Below are positions 1-9,523 of a DNA stretch of 64,000 nt, piece by piece; position 1 is the first letter of the stretch, and every line of letters begins with the position of its first letter. The notes beneath the pieces were generated by a model that was not told the origin of the DNA, made no database searches, and was given only the letters and a program-made list of their open reading frames with translations. Source of the stretch: Cyclobacteriaceae bacterium (GTDB lineage: Bacteria > Bacteroidota > Bacteroidia > Cytophagales > Cyclobacteriaceae); contig JAHBTY010000005.1 of assembly GCA_019638355.1 (NCBI GenBank), positions 310,001-374,000 of the forward strand, given 5' to 3'. The translations under genes and the position numbers were made by a program.

Positions 1-60
1 CTTCAACATCCGGTAAGTGGAGCAGCAATTGATGTAGCTATTGATGCATCACTGGCGTAA
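1..60 (+). CDS. possible C-terminal end of a gene entering from the left
   Basis: The plus-strand frame from base 1 stays open for 19 codons and stops with TAA at 58-60. The visible residues end in DVAIDASLA. Nothing is recognisable in so short a piece and chance openness cannot be excluded. It abuts, tail to tail, the minus-strand HicB-like remnant. Confidence 0.2.
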   Translation, partial: LQHPVSGAAIDVAIDASLA

Positions 61-264
61 TCAACCCCATAGAATGACGTAACCGGACAGTTGACCACTC
101 TGCATGGTCTCCAGATAAAGCTACACCGCATCCTTTAGATTCTCAAGTGCTTTGGTAACAGTTTCTCCATGAGTATGACAACCTACTAATTCAGGACACC
201 AGGCATGAAACTCAGCACCGTCTTTTTCGATTTTAAAGGTTAAAACTGACTTAAGATCATTCAT
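61..264 (-). pseudogene. HicB-like antitoxin with an in-frame stop
   Basis: From the ATG at 262-264 the frame reads a HicB/UPF0150-like fold: MNDLKSVLTFKIEKDG, then AEFHAWCPELVGCHTHGETV and KALENLKDAV. It then hits TAG at 121-123. The same frame continues with LYLETMQSG and ends at TGA 61-63. In this family the segment is normally ...ENIKEAIELYLE..., so the TAG sits where a Glu codon would be expected (GAG to TAG). The result is a 47-residue truncated product or a dead 67-codon gene. HicB proteins normally neutralise the HicA mRNA interferase, but no HicA is visible here. The family call is by motif pattern only. Confidence 0.6.
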
Positions 265-302
265 ATTTTAAAGATACAGTTTTATTAATTATCTTCTAGG
301 TT

Positions 303-325
303 ATTGTTGGTCGCTGACCAACAAT
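303..325. other. perfect 10-bp inverted repeat upstream of the HicB-like gene
   Basis: ATTGTTGGTC (303-312) and GACCAACAAT (316-325) are exact reverse complements around a 3-nt loop. It lies about 40 bp upstream of the HicB-like start. There is no T-run on either side, so it is more likely an operator or isolated hairpin than a terminator. Confidence 0.45.
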
Positions 326-358
326 CCTATATTCAAAGTAAGAATATTTTAGGTCTAT

Positions 359-389
359 AAAAAAATTGCGGGTCAGGCGACCCGCAATT
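359..389 (-). terminator. Rho-independent terminator of the parE-parC operon
   Basis: AATTGCGGGTC (364-374) pairs perfectly with GACCCGCAATT (379-389) around the loop AGGC. Read on the minus strand, the stem is followed by a run of seven T (359-365, partly shared with the stem). It lies 21 bp past the parC stop. Confidence 0.85.
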
Positions 390-409
390 ACTACTTTAGA
401 ACTCCCTTA

Positions 410-3271
410 CTACAAATCCAACTCTATCGAATCGCCCGGAGTAAACGTTTTACCACTCTCCTCTTCACGCTTCACTTCTTTTTTTTCTTCGAAGAGGTCG
501 GCTTGCTTGGCTTCTTTGGGCTTGCTTTTGGCTTTGGGCGGCTGGCCGTTAACGAGCGGGCCGGGCTTTTCTTTTTCTTCTCCGAAGAGGGATGTTTGAC
601 CATCGTCTTCAACGATGGGCTCGCTGACTTCTGAAGTTTCGTTGAAGGCTTCCCCTTCATCGCTTTCATCGTTGCCTGATTTTTTTTTTGGCGACTCGCT
701 ACCCTTTCCGGTTGCGGTCGCCTTTGCAGCTTCGTCATCGCCATCTTCCAGTCCGGTATCATCCGGATCTTCAATCGGCTTCACCTTGGTAACCTTGTAT
801 TGTGAGAGTCTGTTACCAACCGACTTCCAACCTTTCACATCAATCAACTCCTCCAGGTTGATTACTTCCGTTTCTTTATCCTTGCCTTTGCCTTTCACCA
901 ATTCAATCTCCACTTCAGGCGTATCGCTGGTGGTTACAAACTCCAACCGCGAACCAATGCCTTCGCTGATAAAGTTAAATTCCTTATCAACGGTATTGGT
1001 CTCAATTAAAAAGCGTTTTACAAAATGTTGTTTGCTTTCACCATCCCAATACACAGCCGAGATTACTTTCTTCGGATTAAACTTTTCAACCAGAATTGTT
1101 TTTTCCGGTTCATAACGGTTGGTAATATCGAAGTTGGTGATTTTATAATTACCGCTGGTGGTAATGGCAATAACCTGATCATCGCCATCAAACTTGTTTA
1201 CATACTTGCCGCGTTCGTCTTTATTCAAGCGGCCGGAAGCCTGGTCGAACCACAACTTCAATCCGCTGAGTGTTGAACCTTTGGCTTCTTTGAAATCTAC
1301 TTTGCGCACCGGGTATTTGGTAATGGTATTACCGCGCGCCCCACGACCTTTAATTTCCAATTCCGAAAAATCGAAATCAAAAATCTTTTTGCGGGCTGTG
1401 CTACTCTGGCTCAGTTTTATTTCCACCACTTCGGCTTCGCCATTCGGGTTGGCGCTTAAGTAATGTACTTTACTGTTTGGATTACCCTGATCTAAGTTAT
1501 ATTCTTTATCGCGGATGATGGCCGGCATGGCAAACCGCTTCGCGAACGTAGTGCCGCTTTTACCATCGCTGTAGATCAGGTTATACACCATGCGCTCATC
1601 GCCTTTCTTCCACACCCCAATGTGTAAAATATCTTTACCCATAAACTTGCGCTCACCAATGCGGCTTACCAATGCTTTGCCGTCTTTACGGATTACAATA
1701 ATGTCGTCCAGTTCAGAACAATCGGCAATGAATTCATCTTTGCGCATGCCCCAGCCCACAAAACCATCTTCGCGGTTTACATAGAGTTTTTGGTTGTTGG
1801 CAATAACTTCAGTAGCTGCCACGGATTGAAAACTCTTGATCTCCGTTTTGCGCTCACGACCTTTGCCATACTTATCCAACAAGTTTTGATAATAGGCAAT
1901 AGCATACTCTGTAAGATGCTTGAGGTGATGCAGTGTTTGCTTCAACTCATTCTCCAAATCTTTAAGCAACTCATCGGCCTTGAATGAATCGTACTTGGAA
2001 ATACGCTTAATGCGGATTTCGAGCAGGCGCAAGATATCATCGCGGGTAATCTCGCGATAAAACTGTTTCTTGTAAGGCTTCAGGCCCTTATCAACCGTTT
2101 CGATTACCGCCTCAAATGTTTCTATTTCTTCAATAGTCCGGTAAATGCGTTTTTCGATGAAGATTTTTTCGAGTGAAGAGAACAGGATTTTCTCCATCAA
2201 CTCGTTCTTTTTGATTTCGAGTTCTTGTTTTAACAACTGAACCGTTTGTTCCGTGTTATATTTCAGAATCTCGTTCACCTTCATAAACTGTGGCTTGTCC
2301 TCCACAATTACACAGGCGTTGGGTGAGATGGAAATTTCACAATCCGTAAAGGCATACAAGGCATCGATGGCTACTTCGGGCGAAATACCGGATTGCAGGT
2401 GTACCAGAATTTCTACGTCCTTCGCAGTGTTATCCACTACTTGTTTTACTTTGATCTTTCCTTTCTCACTCGCCTTCACAATCGAATCCATCAGCGAACT
2501 GGTAGTGGTGCTGAAGGGTATCTCTTTTATTGCTAAGGTTTTTTTATCTACAATTTCAATCTTGGCACGTACTTTAATTTTTCCACCCCGGAAACCTTGA
2601 TCATATTCAGAAAAATCAGCAATGCCACCCGTAGCAAAATCAGGAAATATTTTTGGGTTCTTTCCTTTCAATACATCAATTGATGCTTTGATTAACTCGA
2701 CAAAGTTGTGCGGAAGTATTTTGGTGGAAAGCCCTACTGCAATACCTTCAACACCTTGTGCCAACAGCAAAGGAAATTTAACCGGTAATGTTACCGGCTC
2801 TTTCTTGCGACCATCGTAACTCAGTTGCCAATCGGTAGTTTGAGCATTATACACTACATCTAATGCAAACCTGGAGAGGCGTGCTTCGATGTAGCGCGGG
2901 GCTGCTGCGCTATCGCCTGTGCGCACATCGCCCCAGTTACCCTGGGTATCGATCAGCAAATCTTTCTGGCCGATGTTTACAATCGCTTCCCCAATGGCAG
3001 CATCACCGTGCGGGTGATATTGCATGGTATTACCGATTACATTGGCCACTTTATTGAAGCGACCATCGTCCATCTCCTTCAGCGAATGCATGATTCTGCG
3101 CTGAACAGGCTTCAACCCGTCTTCAATGCGTGGCACCGCCCGCTCCAGAATTACATAAGAGGCATAATCCAAAAACCAATTCTCATATAGGCCATCCAAC
3201 GAAACCAGGCCGTGTACAATATCGCCTTGTTCGTTTCTTACAGATTGATCGGCTACTTTTTTCTTACTCAT
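410..3271 (-). CDS. parC: DNA topoisomerase IV subunit A
   Basis: This is the breakage-reunion subunit of topoisomerase IV, which decatenates daughter chromosomes with ParE. The N-terminal type IIA core is clear: VPRIEDGLKPVQRRI (about 46-60), QYHPHGD (84-90) and the active-site tyrosine in AAAPRYIEA (Tyr127). A C-terminal beta-pinwheel region follows at roughly 500-830. The last 110 or so residues are low-complexity, rich in Glu, Lys, Ser and Pro, and probably disordered. It lies 120 bp downstream of parE on the same strand, the usual Bacteroidota arrangement, and ends just before a strong terminator. At 953 residues it is longer than proteobacterial ParC (about 750), largely because of the tail. 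Assignment to ParC rather than GyrA rests on the neighbouring parE. Confidence 0.93.
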   Translation of the reverse strand: MSKKKVADQSVRNEQGDIVHGLVSLDGLYENWFLDYASYVILERAVPRIEDGLKPVQRRIMHSLKEMDDGRFNKVANVIGNTMQYHPHGDAAIGEAIVNIGQKDLLIDTQGNWGDVRTGDSAAAPRYIEARLSRFALDVVYNAQTTDWQLSYDGRKKEPVTLPVKFPLLLAQGVEGIAVGLSTKILPHNFVELIKASIDVLKGKNPKIFPDFATGGIADFSEYDQGFRGGKIKVRAKIEIVDKKTLAIKEIPFSTTTSSLMDSIVKASEKGKIKVKQVVDNTAKDVEILVHLQSGISPEVAIDALYAFTDCEISISPNACVIVEDKPQFMKVNEILKYNTEQTVQLLKQELEIKKNELMEKILFSSLEKIFIEKRIYRTIEEIETFEAVIETVDKGLKPYKKQFYREITRDDILRLLEIRIKRISKYDSFKADELLKDLENELKQTLHHLKHLTEYAIAYYQNLLDKYGKGRERKTEIKSFQSVAATEVIANNQKLYVNREDGFVGWGMRKDEFIADCSELDDIIVIRKDGKALVSRIGERKFMGKDILHIGVWKKGDERMVYNLIYSDGKSGTTFAKRFAMPAIIRDKEYNLDQGNPNSKVHYLSANPNGEAEVVEIKLSQSSTARKKIFDFDFSELEIKGRGARGNTITKYPVRKVDFKEAKGSTLSGLKLWFDQASGRLNKDERGKYVNKFDGDDQVIAITTSGNYKITNFDITNRYEPEKTILVEKFNPKKVISAVYWDGESKQHFVKRFLIETNTVDKEFNFISEGIGSRLEFVTTSDTPEVEIELVKGKGKDKETEVINLEELIDVKGWKSVGNRLSQYKVTKVKPIEDPDDTGLEDGDDEAAKATATGKGSESPKKKSGNDESDEGEAFNETSEVSEPIVEDDGQTSLFGEEKEKPGPLVNGQPPKAKSKPKEAKQADLFEEKKEVKREEESGKTFTPGDSIELDL

Positions 3272-3391
3272 TATTGCTCGTTCTTTATTTTTTGTTGCTG
3301 GTTACTGGTTTCTTGTTACTGGTTGTACACACCACTTATCTATTACTGATTACATACTAATTACTCAAGACTAAAGACTAAGAACTCAATA

Positions 3392-5263
3392 CTAATCACC
3401 TTCCACTACTTCTTTTGCCTCAACAGCGTCCATTTCAATGCGTAGGTTTTCAATTATAAAATCCTGGCGATCGGGTGTGTTTTTACCCATGTAGAATTCG
3501 AGAATTTTCTGCAGGTGTTTTTCTTTATCGATGTTTACGGGTTGCAACCGAATATCTTCACCAATAAAATTTCCAAACTCGTCTGGTGAAATTTCCCCCA
3601 AACCTTTGAATCGCGTAATCTCCGGTTTGCTTCCCAGTTTGGCAATGGCCGCCTGCCGTTCTTCTTCGCTGTAACAATAAATAGTTTCTTTCTTGTTGCG
3701 AACGCGGAATAACGGAGTTTCCAGAATGTACACATGCCCGGCCTTAACGAGATCAGGAAAAAATTGCAGGAAGAACGTCATCAGCAACAAACGAATGTGC
3801 ATTCCATCCACATCAGCATCGGTGGCTATAATCACTTTGTTATACCGAAGTCCATCCAAGCCATCTTCGATATTGAGGGCATGTTGCAGGAGATTAAACT
3901 CTTCGTTCTCGTACACTACCTTTTTGGTGAGTCCAAAACTATTTAAGGGCTTTCCGCGCAAGCTAAAAACAGCCTGTGTTTCCACATCTCGCGATTTTGT
4001 GATAGACCCGGAAGCTGAATCACCCTCGGTAATAAAGATCATCGACTCGGCTCCCTTCTCTCCTTTTTCATCATCGAAATGAAAGCGACAATCGCGCAGC
4101 TTCTTGTTATGCAGGTTTGCCTTCTTGGCACGTTCATTGGCCAGTTTTTTAATACCGGCAATCTCTTTACGCTCGCGCTCCGATTGCAAAATCCGTTTTA
4201 ACAACGCATCGGCTGTAGTTGCATTTTTATGCAGATAAATTTCAAGCTCTTTCGCTACAAAATCGCCTACATAATTTTTAACGGTAGCACCATCGGGTGC
4301 CATGTTAAGCGAACCCAGCTTGGTTTTGGTTTGGGATTCGAACACGGGCTCTTGCACGCGAACAGCAATAGCTGCAATAATGCTGGCACGGATATCAGCT
4401 GCATCAAAATCTTTTTTGTAGAAATCGCGCACCCCGCGCACCACACCTTCGCGCAAAGCGGCAAGGTGCGTACCACCTTGCGTGGTATTCTGTCCATTTA
4501 CAAACGAATAGTATTCTTCACCATACTGGCTGCCGTGGGTAAGGGCCACTTCAATATCATCGCCTTTGAAGTGAATAATCGGGTAGCGTATGTCTTCCGC
4601 ATCCGACTTTTGCTTTAACAAATCGAGTAACCCATCTTTTGAGTAGAACTTTCGGCCATTATAATTAATGGTGAGCCCGGCATTGAGAAATGCATAATTC
4701 CACATCAGGTCATCCAGGTATTCGGGAATGAAGTGATAGTGTTTGAACATGGTGTTATCGGGCTCGAACTCAACCAGTGTACCGTTCTTGTCATCGGTTT
4801 TGGTTTCTTTCGGGTCGTTTACCAACACACCTTTTTTAAACTCGGCCAATTTGGTTTTGCCATCGCGAAAAGCCTGCACTTTAAAATAATTGGAGAGCGC
4901 ATTTACCGCTTTGGTACCCACCCCATTCAGGCCCACCGATTTTTGAAATGCACCGGAATCGTACTTGGCCCCGGTGTTTATTTTGGAAACAACATCTACC
5001 ACCTTACCCAACGGAATACCGCGACCGTAATCGCGCACCACTACTTTTTGTTCGGTAATTTTCACATCGATGGTTTTTCCGTAGCCCATCATGTGTTCAT
5101 CAATCGAGTTGTCAATTACTTCTTTTACGAGTACGTAAATACCATCGTCTTTGGCAGAACCATCGCCCAACTTACCGATGTACATACCCGGTCGTAACCG
5201 GATGTGTTCCCGCCAATCAAGTGATTTAATACTCGACTCGTTGTACTCAATTTCTTTCGCCAT
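3392..5263 (-). CDS. parE: DNA topoisomerase IV subunit B
   Basis: This is the ATPase subunit partnering ParC. The GHKL fold shows EVIDNSIDE (48-56, Mg-binding Asn), [10 protein letters not shown] (about 77-86) and the glycine-rich lid [14 protein letters not shown]. The TOPRIM domain shows [10 protein letters not shown] (about 411-420) and [12 protein letters not shown] (about 478-489), the metal-binding residues for DNA cleavage. I chose the start MAKEIEY at 5263 instead of an in-frame codon 11 residues upstream, because conserved sequence begins here and AGAGAGG lies upstream. That gives 623 residues, typical for ParE. It is the first gene of the parE-parC pair. The 120-bp gap to parC contains imperfect repeats of TTACTGGTT-type sequence. 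Confidence 0.93.
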   Translation of the reverse strand: MAKEIEYNESSIKSLDWREHIRLRPGMYIGKLGDGSAKDDGIYVLVKEVIDNSIDEHMMGYGKTIDVKITEQKVVVRDYGRGIPLGKVVDVVSKINTGAKYDSGAFQKSVGLNGVGTKAVNALSNYFKVQAFRDGKTKLAEFKKGVLVNDPKETKTDDKNGTLVEFEPDNTMFKHYHFIPEYLDDLMWNYAFLNAGLTINYNGRKFYSKDGLLDLLKQKSDAEDIRYPIIHFKGDDIEVALTHGSQYGEEYYSFVNGQNTTQGGTHLAALREGVVRGVRDFYKKDFDAADIRASIIAAIAVRVQEPVFESQTKTKLGSLNMAPDGATVKNYVGDFVAKELEIYLHKNATTADALLKRILQSERERKEIAGIKKLANERAKKANLHNKKLRDCRFHFDDEKGEKGAESMIFITEGDSASGSITKSRDVETQAVFSLRGKPLNSFGLTKKVVYENEEFNLLQHALNIEDGLDGLRYNKVIIATDADVDGMHIRLLLMTFFLQFFPDLVKAGHVYILETPLFRVRNKKETIYCYSEEERQAAIAKLGSKPEITRFKGLGEISPDEFGNFIGEDIRLQPVNIDKEKHLQKILEFYMGKNTPDRQDFIIENLRIEMDAVEAKEVVEGD

Positions 5264-5377
5264 GTTTGTAGAACCTCTCTTTTTAAAGTCGCGCAAAGAT
5301 TAAAAAATTGATCAGAATCTCTATCCAGAAATATCAATTCTGATTCAACACACTGATTTGAAAGTGATTTAAAAATA

Positions 5378-5396
5378 TTCAGATCTCAAATCTGAA
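5378..5396 (-). terminator. weak terminator-like hairpin
   Basis: TTCAGAT (5378-5384) and ATCTGAA (5390-5396) form a 7-bp AT-rich stem. On the minus strand it is followed by TATTTTT. It lies about 125 bp past the 5521-5949 gene. The stem is weak, so the call is tentative. The rest of 5264-5520 is AT-rich with nothing else recognised. Confidence 0.3.
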
Positions 5397-5520
5397 CTAA
5401 GAAAGTGAAAATTGAATTCACTTCAACACACCAAACAAAATTGCTGGTTATAAAAATGTTTGAAATCATAATCTTTAATCAGTTGATTTTCAACTAATCA
5501 ATATAATTCAACCAAACTGA

Positions 5521-5949
5521 TTATTTGGATGAAAATTTCTGGGAAAGTTTAATCACTGGCCAACTGATCAACCAAACACTGATCAAAATCAGGCTGCCGT
5601 AGATAGCGGGTGCCATGCGGGTATAATCGTAGCGATCGCCACCGTTAAACACATGAATAAAACCCAGCACCGCTATAATAAACAAATTGATGGTGGCCAT
5701 CATCCCAAAAAACCAGGCTACAAAGCCGGCATTGTTTTGCAATAGCTGGCGCACCAGGTAAACGGTGGCATTCAACAATCCAATAGTAAGAATGAGTAAG
5801 TAAAATAATCCATTCCGCGATAGGGTTATCGGCTCAGGTGTTTCCCATAAGGTAACCAACTCAGGCAGACCAGCATAGACATAAAAAAACATTCCCAACA
5901 GGCCCAACACCGAAAAGAACCACACCCCTTTTAAAATCTTTAATGCCAT
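5521..5949 (-). CDS. four-helix integral membrane protein, unknown function
   Basis: The 142 residues contain four strongly hydrophobic segments, at about 7-27, 45-67, 78-97 and 112-130. Short loops separate them and a short basic tail (KLSQKFSSK) follows. No catalytic or ligand motif is visible and I do not recognise a family. It is transcribed divergently from the sterol-desaturase-like gene with only 36 bp between starts, so the two promoters must overlap or sit inside coding sequence. Start is ATG with conserved-looking MALKILKG. Confidence 0.7.
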   Translation of the reverse strand: MALKILKGVWFFSVLGLLGMFFYVYAGLPELVTLWETPEPITLSRNGLFYLLILTIGLLNATVYLVRQLLQNNAGFVAWFFGMMATINLFIIAVLGFIHVFNGGDRYDYTRMAPAIYGSLILISVWLISWPVIKLSQKFSSK

Positions 5950-5985
5950 CTCGTTAACTTTGGTCGCAAAACTAATCGTTTCAGG

Positions 5986-7215
5986 TTGAATCTTAATCCA
6001 ATCGTATTATCCATTCCTATCTTTTTCATCCTGATTGGGATTGAACTGGTAGTAGAGCGGCTTTCGCACCGAAAGTTATACCGCATGCCCGATGCTATTG
6101 CCAACCTGAGTTGTGGTATAACCTCGCAGGTATCGGGTTTGTTTATGCGCGTATTCGCGATTGGTATTTATGAAGTGCTTTACACCAACTTCGCATTCTT
6201 TACGTGGGAAAAAACCTGGGTGTATTGGTTGGTACTCTTTCTGTTAGTGGATCTGGCTTATTACTGGGCCCATCGCATGAGCCATGAGATAAATCTTTTC
6301 TGGGGCGGGCATGTGGTGCATCACCAAAGTGAAGAGTACAACTTAAGTGTGGCTTTGCGCCAGAGCAGCTTTCAGGTTATCTGGACGTTTGGCTTTAGTT
6401 TACCCATTGCCTTATTGGGTTTTGATACGCTGGACTTTGCGCTGATATCAGCGCTCAATACGTTGTATCAATTCTGGATTCATACCGAAACTATTAACAA
6501 AATGGGTTGGTTCGAATATATCTTTAATACACCTTCGCACCATCGCGTGCACCACGGTCGCAACCCAAAATACATTGATAAGAACCATGCCGGTTCGCTG
6601 ATTATCTGGGACAAAATGTTTGGTACCTTTCAAGCCGAAGAAGAACGACCGACTTATGGTATTACGAAACCGCTTAACAGTTGGAATGCGGTGTGGGCTA
6701 ACTTCAATCATTATGCTGAGATGGGTAAAGAGTTGAAGATGATTCCATCGTGGTCAGACAAGATTAAATACCTGTTTAAAAAACCGGGCTGGTTTCCGGA
6801 ATCACTCGGTGGTTATCGGGCAGCACCCGCTATTGATGCCAGCACGTATAAAAAATATAATCCCTCCTACCCGGTTAAGTTAAATTACTACGTGTTGTTT
6901 CAGTACCTTATTTGTTTGGCAGTAACAGCTTTCTTTCTTTTTAAACAAAAAGAATTTAGCATGGGCGAGAAAGCATTAGCCGCGACTTTGATTTCTGTTT
7001 GGGTTGTTAACTGTGGAGTTTTGTTTGAACAAAAAGCGTGGGTACAAATAGCAGAATGGTTGCGTATTGTTTTGTTTACAAGTATAGCCGTTGCGGTAAC
7101 ATTCATTGGTGACTTATCGGTTTATGGATATGTACTTGGTTTACTTTACGGAATAATTTCTGCAAGTTGGTTTTACTCTTTATCTGATGGAAATGAAAAA
7201 GTGGTTGTTTCTTAG
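5986..7215 (+). CDS. sterol desaturase / fatty acid hydroxylase family membrane protein
   Basis: This is a di-iron membrane oxygenase-type protein of 409 residues. The histidine boxes of the superfamily are present: HRMSH (about 96-100), HVVHH (about 109-113) and HHRVHH (about 185-190). Hydrophobic segments lie around them. The C-terminal third adds three or four more hydrophobic helices, a common extension in Bacteroidota members. Members hydroxylate or desaturate lipid substrates; the substrate here cannot be told. The start appears to be TTG at 5986, giving MNLNPIVLS; a later ATG (GCATGCCC, around 6083) would cut the first helix. It overlaps the following lipoprotein gene by about 23 bp. 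Confidence 0.82.
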   Translation: MNLNPIVLSIPIFFILIGIELVVERLSHRKLYRMPDAIANLSCGITSQVSGLFMRVFAIGIYEVLYTNFAFFTWEKTWVYWLVLFLLVDLAYYWAHRMSHEINLFWGGHVVHHQSEEYNLSVALRQSSFQVIWTFGFSLPIALLGFDTLDFALISALNTLYQFWIHTETINKMGWFEYIFNTPSHHRVHHGRNPKYIDKNHAGSLIIWDKMFGTFQAEEERPTYGITKPLNSWNAVWANFNHYAEMGKELKMIPSWSDKIKYLFKKPGWFPESLGGYRAAPAIDASTYKKYNPSYPVKLNYYVLFQYLICLAVTAFFLFKQKEFSMGEKALAATLISVWVVNCGVLFEQKAWVQIAEWLRIVLFTSIAVAVTFIGDLSVYGYVLGLLYGIISASWFYSLSDGNEKVVVS

Positions 7216-7555
7216 TGTGGTGTTGATTGCATGTGGCAAACCGATGCCCGACTTATCGCCTCTTGATTTAGCGCAATGGAAAGAAGATAAAAATGGCTGC
7301 CAGCGTTTCCGCGAACAGAATATTTCATACCTGATTAATCAACTGGAAGAATTAAAGGGTTTGTCTGAAAAAGATATTATCAAACTATTGGGCCGGCCCG
7401 ATCGCAATGAATTGTATAAGCGCAATCAGAAGTTTTATTATTACGATGTTGATCCCGGCAAGGCATGTGCTGATTCAAAACCAGAAAATCAACAACTGGT
7501 GTTACGTTTTAATGCAATGGGCCTGGCAAAGGAAGTTACGGTTGAAAAGTTGTAA
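7193..7555 (+). CDS. small lipoprotein, unknown function
   Basis: Starting at the second ATG (MKKWLFLSVVLIAC) gives a lipoprotein signal with lipobox LIAC and a mature protein of about 105 residues. An ATG two codons earlier (7187) is also possible. The mature part contains LSEKDIIKLLGRPDRNE, the pattern of BamE/SmpA-like outer-membrane assembly proteins, followed by FYYYDVDPG. That similarity is short and only suggestive. The gene starts inside the 3' end of the desaturase-like gene, so the two are probably co-transcribed. Confidence 0.65.
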   Translation: MKKWLFLSVVLIACGKPMPDLSPLDLAQWKEDKNGCQRFREQNISYLINQLEELKGLSEKDIIKLLGRPDRNELYKRNQKFYYYDVDPGKACADSKPENQQLVLRFNAMGLAKEVTVEKL

Positions 7556-7576
7556 ATTACTATCAAATTCCAGACT

Positions 7577-8926
7577 ATGAATCAACGCTTAATTTGGCTC
7601 TTATTAGTTGTTTTGCTGGCATGTTCCTCTACAATTAACGGTCAGCAAATTGAATTATTCATTCAGACTCCGCCTGAATTCAAAACACTTGAGCTACTAT
7701 CCTACGAAAACCCATTTGATGATAATGTTAGTCTTTTGGCCGAGCTTAAATCAAACTCAGAGGGTACGTTTGAATACTCAATATCAACACCAAACCAACT
7801 AAGAGTTGCCTTTAAATTAGGAGAATTTAGCAAGGATTTAATCTTGACTTCAGGTTACAAATATTCGATTGATCTTGAAATTCAAAAATTTGAAAAGCCA
7901 GACTTGATGGGAAACCAAGCACGATTAGTAGTCAATAAGATTGAGTCTGATAACAAAGAATTTACCTACATACTTCAAGTTGAAAAAGACATTGAAGCTA
8001 TTGGAGAAAAAAATAAAAAGAGCAACGGAAAGTTATCTGATAATTACGCGAACGAGCTATTTGATTATTGGAATACGCTTTTAATTGAAAATACAAACGA
8101 ATATAAAGTAGTACTTACAAACTCAAGGGTATACAGTAATGGTTTATTTTATTTAAAGCGACTGGGCACAGCAAATCAATTCAAAACTCTGGAGGCCATC
8201 TTTCAAAAGAATTTTGAACCCACTGTTTCTGGCATCAGAGCAATGGTAAACATCTATACGACAGACCTCCTGATGGAGTACCTTACCAAACATTTAAGGG
8301 AAATGTCGTACCTGCAATTTGTTGATAAGGCAGTAAGTGAGATCGGTAATCCTAAATTAAAGTCAGCCCTTGAGTTATCACTGGTTGCTGATGCCATCGG
8401 ACGTAAATGGGCTGATCAAAATAAGGTTTTTGAACGACTTCAATCATACATAAGTACAACTTCTTTCACTACATTAAAACAGTATGCAGAATCTATAAAA
8501 GCCCTGCACGAGTCTGAGCTAATGGGAAAAGAAATAGAAAACTTCAAAAGCCTTGCAACAAACGGAGATACAATTCTTTTCAGCGATTTTAAAGGCAAGT
8601 ATTTGTTAATCGATTTCTGGGCAACCTGGTGCGGACCATGTGTAAAATCAATGCGTAAACTGCCCGATCTGAAAAAGGAAATGAATGGAAAGCTGGAGGT
8701 ACTCTGCATTACCTTCGAGATGGATAAGGAGAAAGTTGGGCGTTTCATCGAAAAAAATAATTACAAGGAAGCACTAACGTTTGGCTTTGCAATAAATAAA
8801 AAGCTTATGGATAGTTACTTCGATATCCGTGCAATTCCGCTCTATTACCTGGTTAGTCCTGATGGAGTTATAGTCGATAAAGCAGTTGGTGAACCTTTTG
8901 AAATGCTGAAAAAACATCTTAAATAA
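7577..8926 (+). CDS. TlpA-like thioredoxin-fold lipoprotein
   Basis: An N-terminal lipoprotein signal (LLLVVLLAC) anchors the protein. About 300 residues of DUF4369-like or uncharacterised sequence follow, then a C-terminal thioredoxin domain. LLIDFWATWCGPCVKSM holds the CxxC redox pair at 352-355, and the cis-Pro position is in IRAIPLYYLV. Such proteins reduce or shuffle disulphides on the periplasmic side and are abundant in Bacteroidota. Length is 449 residues. It lies 21 bp downstream of the small lipoprotein gene in the same direction. Confidence 0.85.
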   Translation: MNQRLIWLLLVVLLACSSTINGQQIELFIQTPPEFKTLELLSYENPFDDNVSLLAELKSNSEGTFEYSISTPNQLRVAFKLGEFSKDLILTSGYKYSIDLEIQKFEKPDLMGNQARLVVNKIESDNKEFTYILQVEKDIEAIGEKNKKSNGKLSDNYANELFDYWNTLLIENTNEYKVVLTNSRVYSNGLFYLKRLGTANQFKTLEAIFQKNFEPTVSGIRAMVNIYTTDLLMEYLTKHLREMSYLQFVDKAVSEIGNPKLKSALELSLVADAIGRKWADQNKVFERLQSYISTTSFTTLKQYAESIKALHESELMGKEIENFKSLATNGDTILFSDFKGKYLLIDFWATWCGPCVKSMRKLPDLKKEMNGKLEVLCITFEMDKEKVGRFIEKNNYKEALTFGFAINKKLMDSYFDIRAIPLYYLVSPDGVIVDKAVGEPFEMLKKHLK

Positions 8927-8971
8927 GATTTCGAAAACTTTCCGCCTTGGCGTCTTTGCGTGAAAATTACC

Positions 8972-9481
8972 TCAACTATGCAACGCATTCCGCTGAAACT
9001 CCTGCTTTTTCTGGTAAGCACGATTAATATTTCTGCGTAACACATTCACCAACTCATCTTTCTTTTTAAAGTTAAAAGGATAAAGGAGCGATGGCTTAAA
9101 GTAAAATTTCTTCCCCAGTTGTTCAGGCTGAAATAATTCCACCTCATAAACACCACCCAACGTTTTAATATCTACTTCTTTAATGTTCTCTAGTGGAATC
9201 AGAATATCCTGTCCTTTCTGAATTACGTACAGAAATTCGTTATCAAATTCTACCTGGTGAACGTTGCGGTTCATTCGTATCCAGAGATAAATGAAAAAGG
9301 ATATATATCCAGTTATGTACCAATCAAAAATTCTAAACGACCCCACCTCCAGGCTCGACTTAATCTTCATAAAAATCAAAAATCCTACAAACCCAATCAG
9401 CACTACCAGTACACTATTCTTATAAAACCCGAGATACCGGGTTGATAAACTTTTGATTCGTTGACTTTTGTCGGCAGCCAT
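8972..9481 (-). CDS. membrane protein with a PH-like domain, unknown function
   Basis: I place the start at ATG 9481 (MAADKSQRIKSL), giving 169 residues; longer in-frame starts add unconvincing sequence. Two hydrophobic segments (about 21-39 and 52-70) are followed by a soluble beta-rich part. Its pattern (VEFDNEFLYVIQKGQDILIP, then IKEVDIK) resembles bacterial PH-like domains. No enzyme motif is seen. It is divergent from the acyl-CoA dehydrogenase gene, 42 bp between starts. Confidence 0.65.
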   Translation of the reverse strand: MAADKSQRIKSLSTRYLGFYKNSVLVVLIGFVGFLIFMKIKSSLEVGSFRIFDWYITGYISFFIYLWIRMNRNVHQVEFDNEFLYVIQKGQDILIPLENIKEVDIKTLGGVYEVELFQPEQLGKKFYFKPSLLYPFNFKKKDELVNVLRRNINRAYQKKQEFQRNALHS

Positions 9482-9523
9482 TATCTTTACGCTAACTTCA
9501 CATTTTAAATATACATATCTGTA

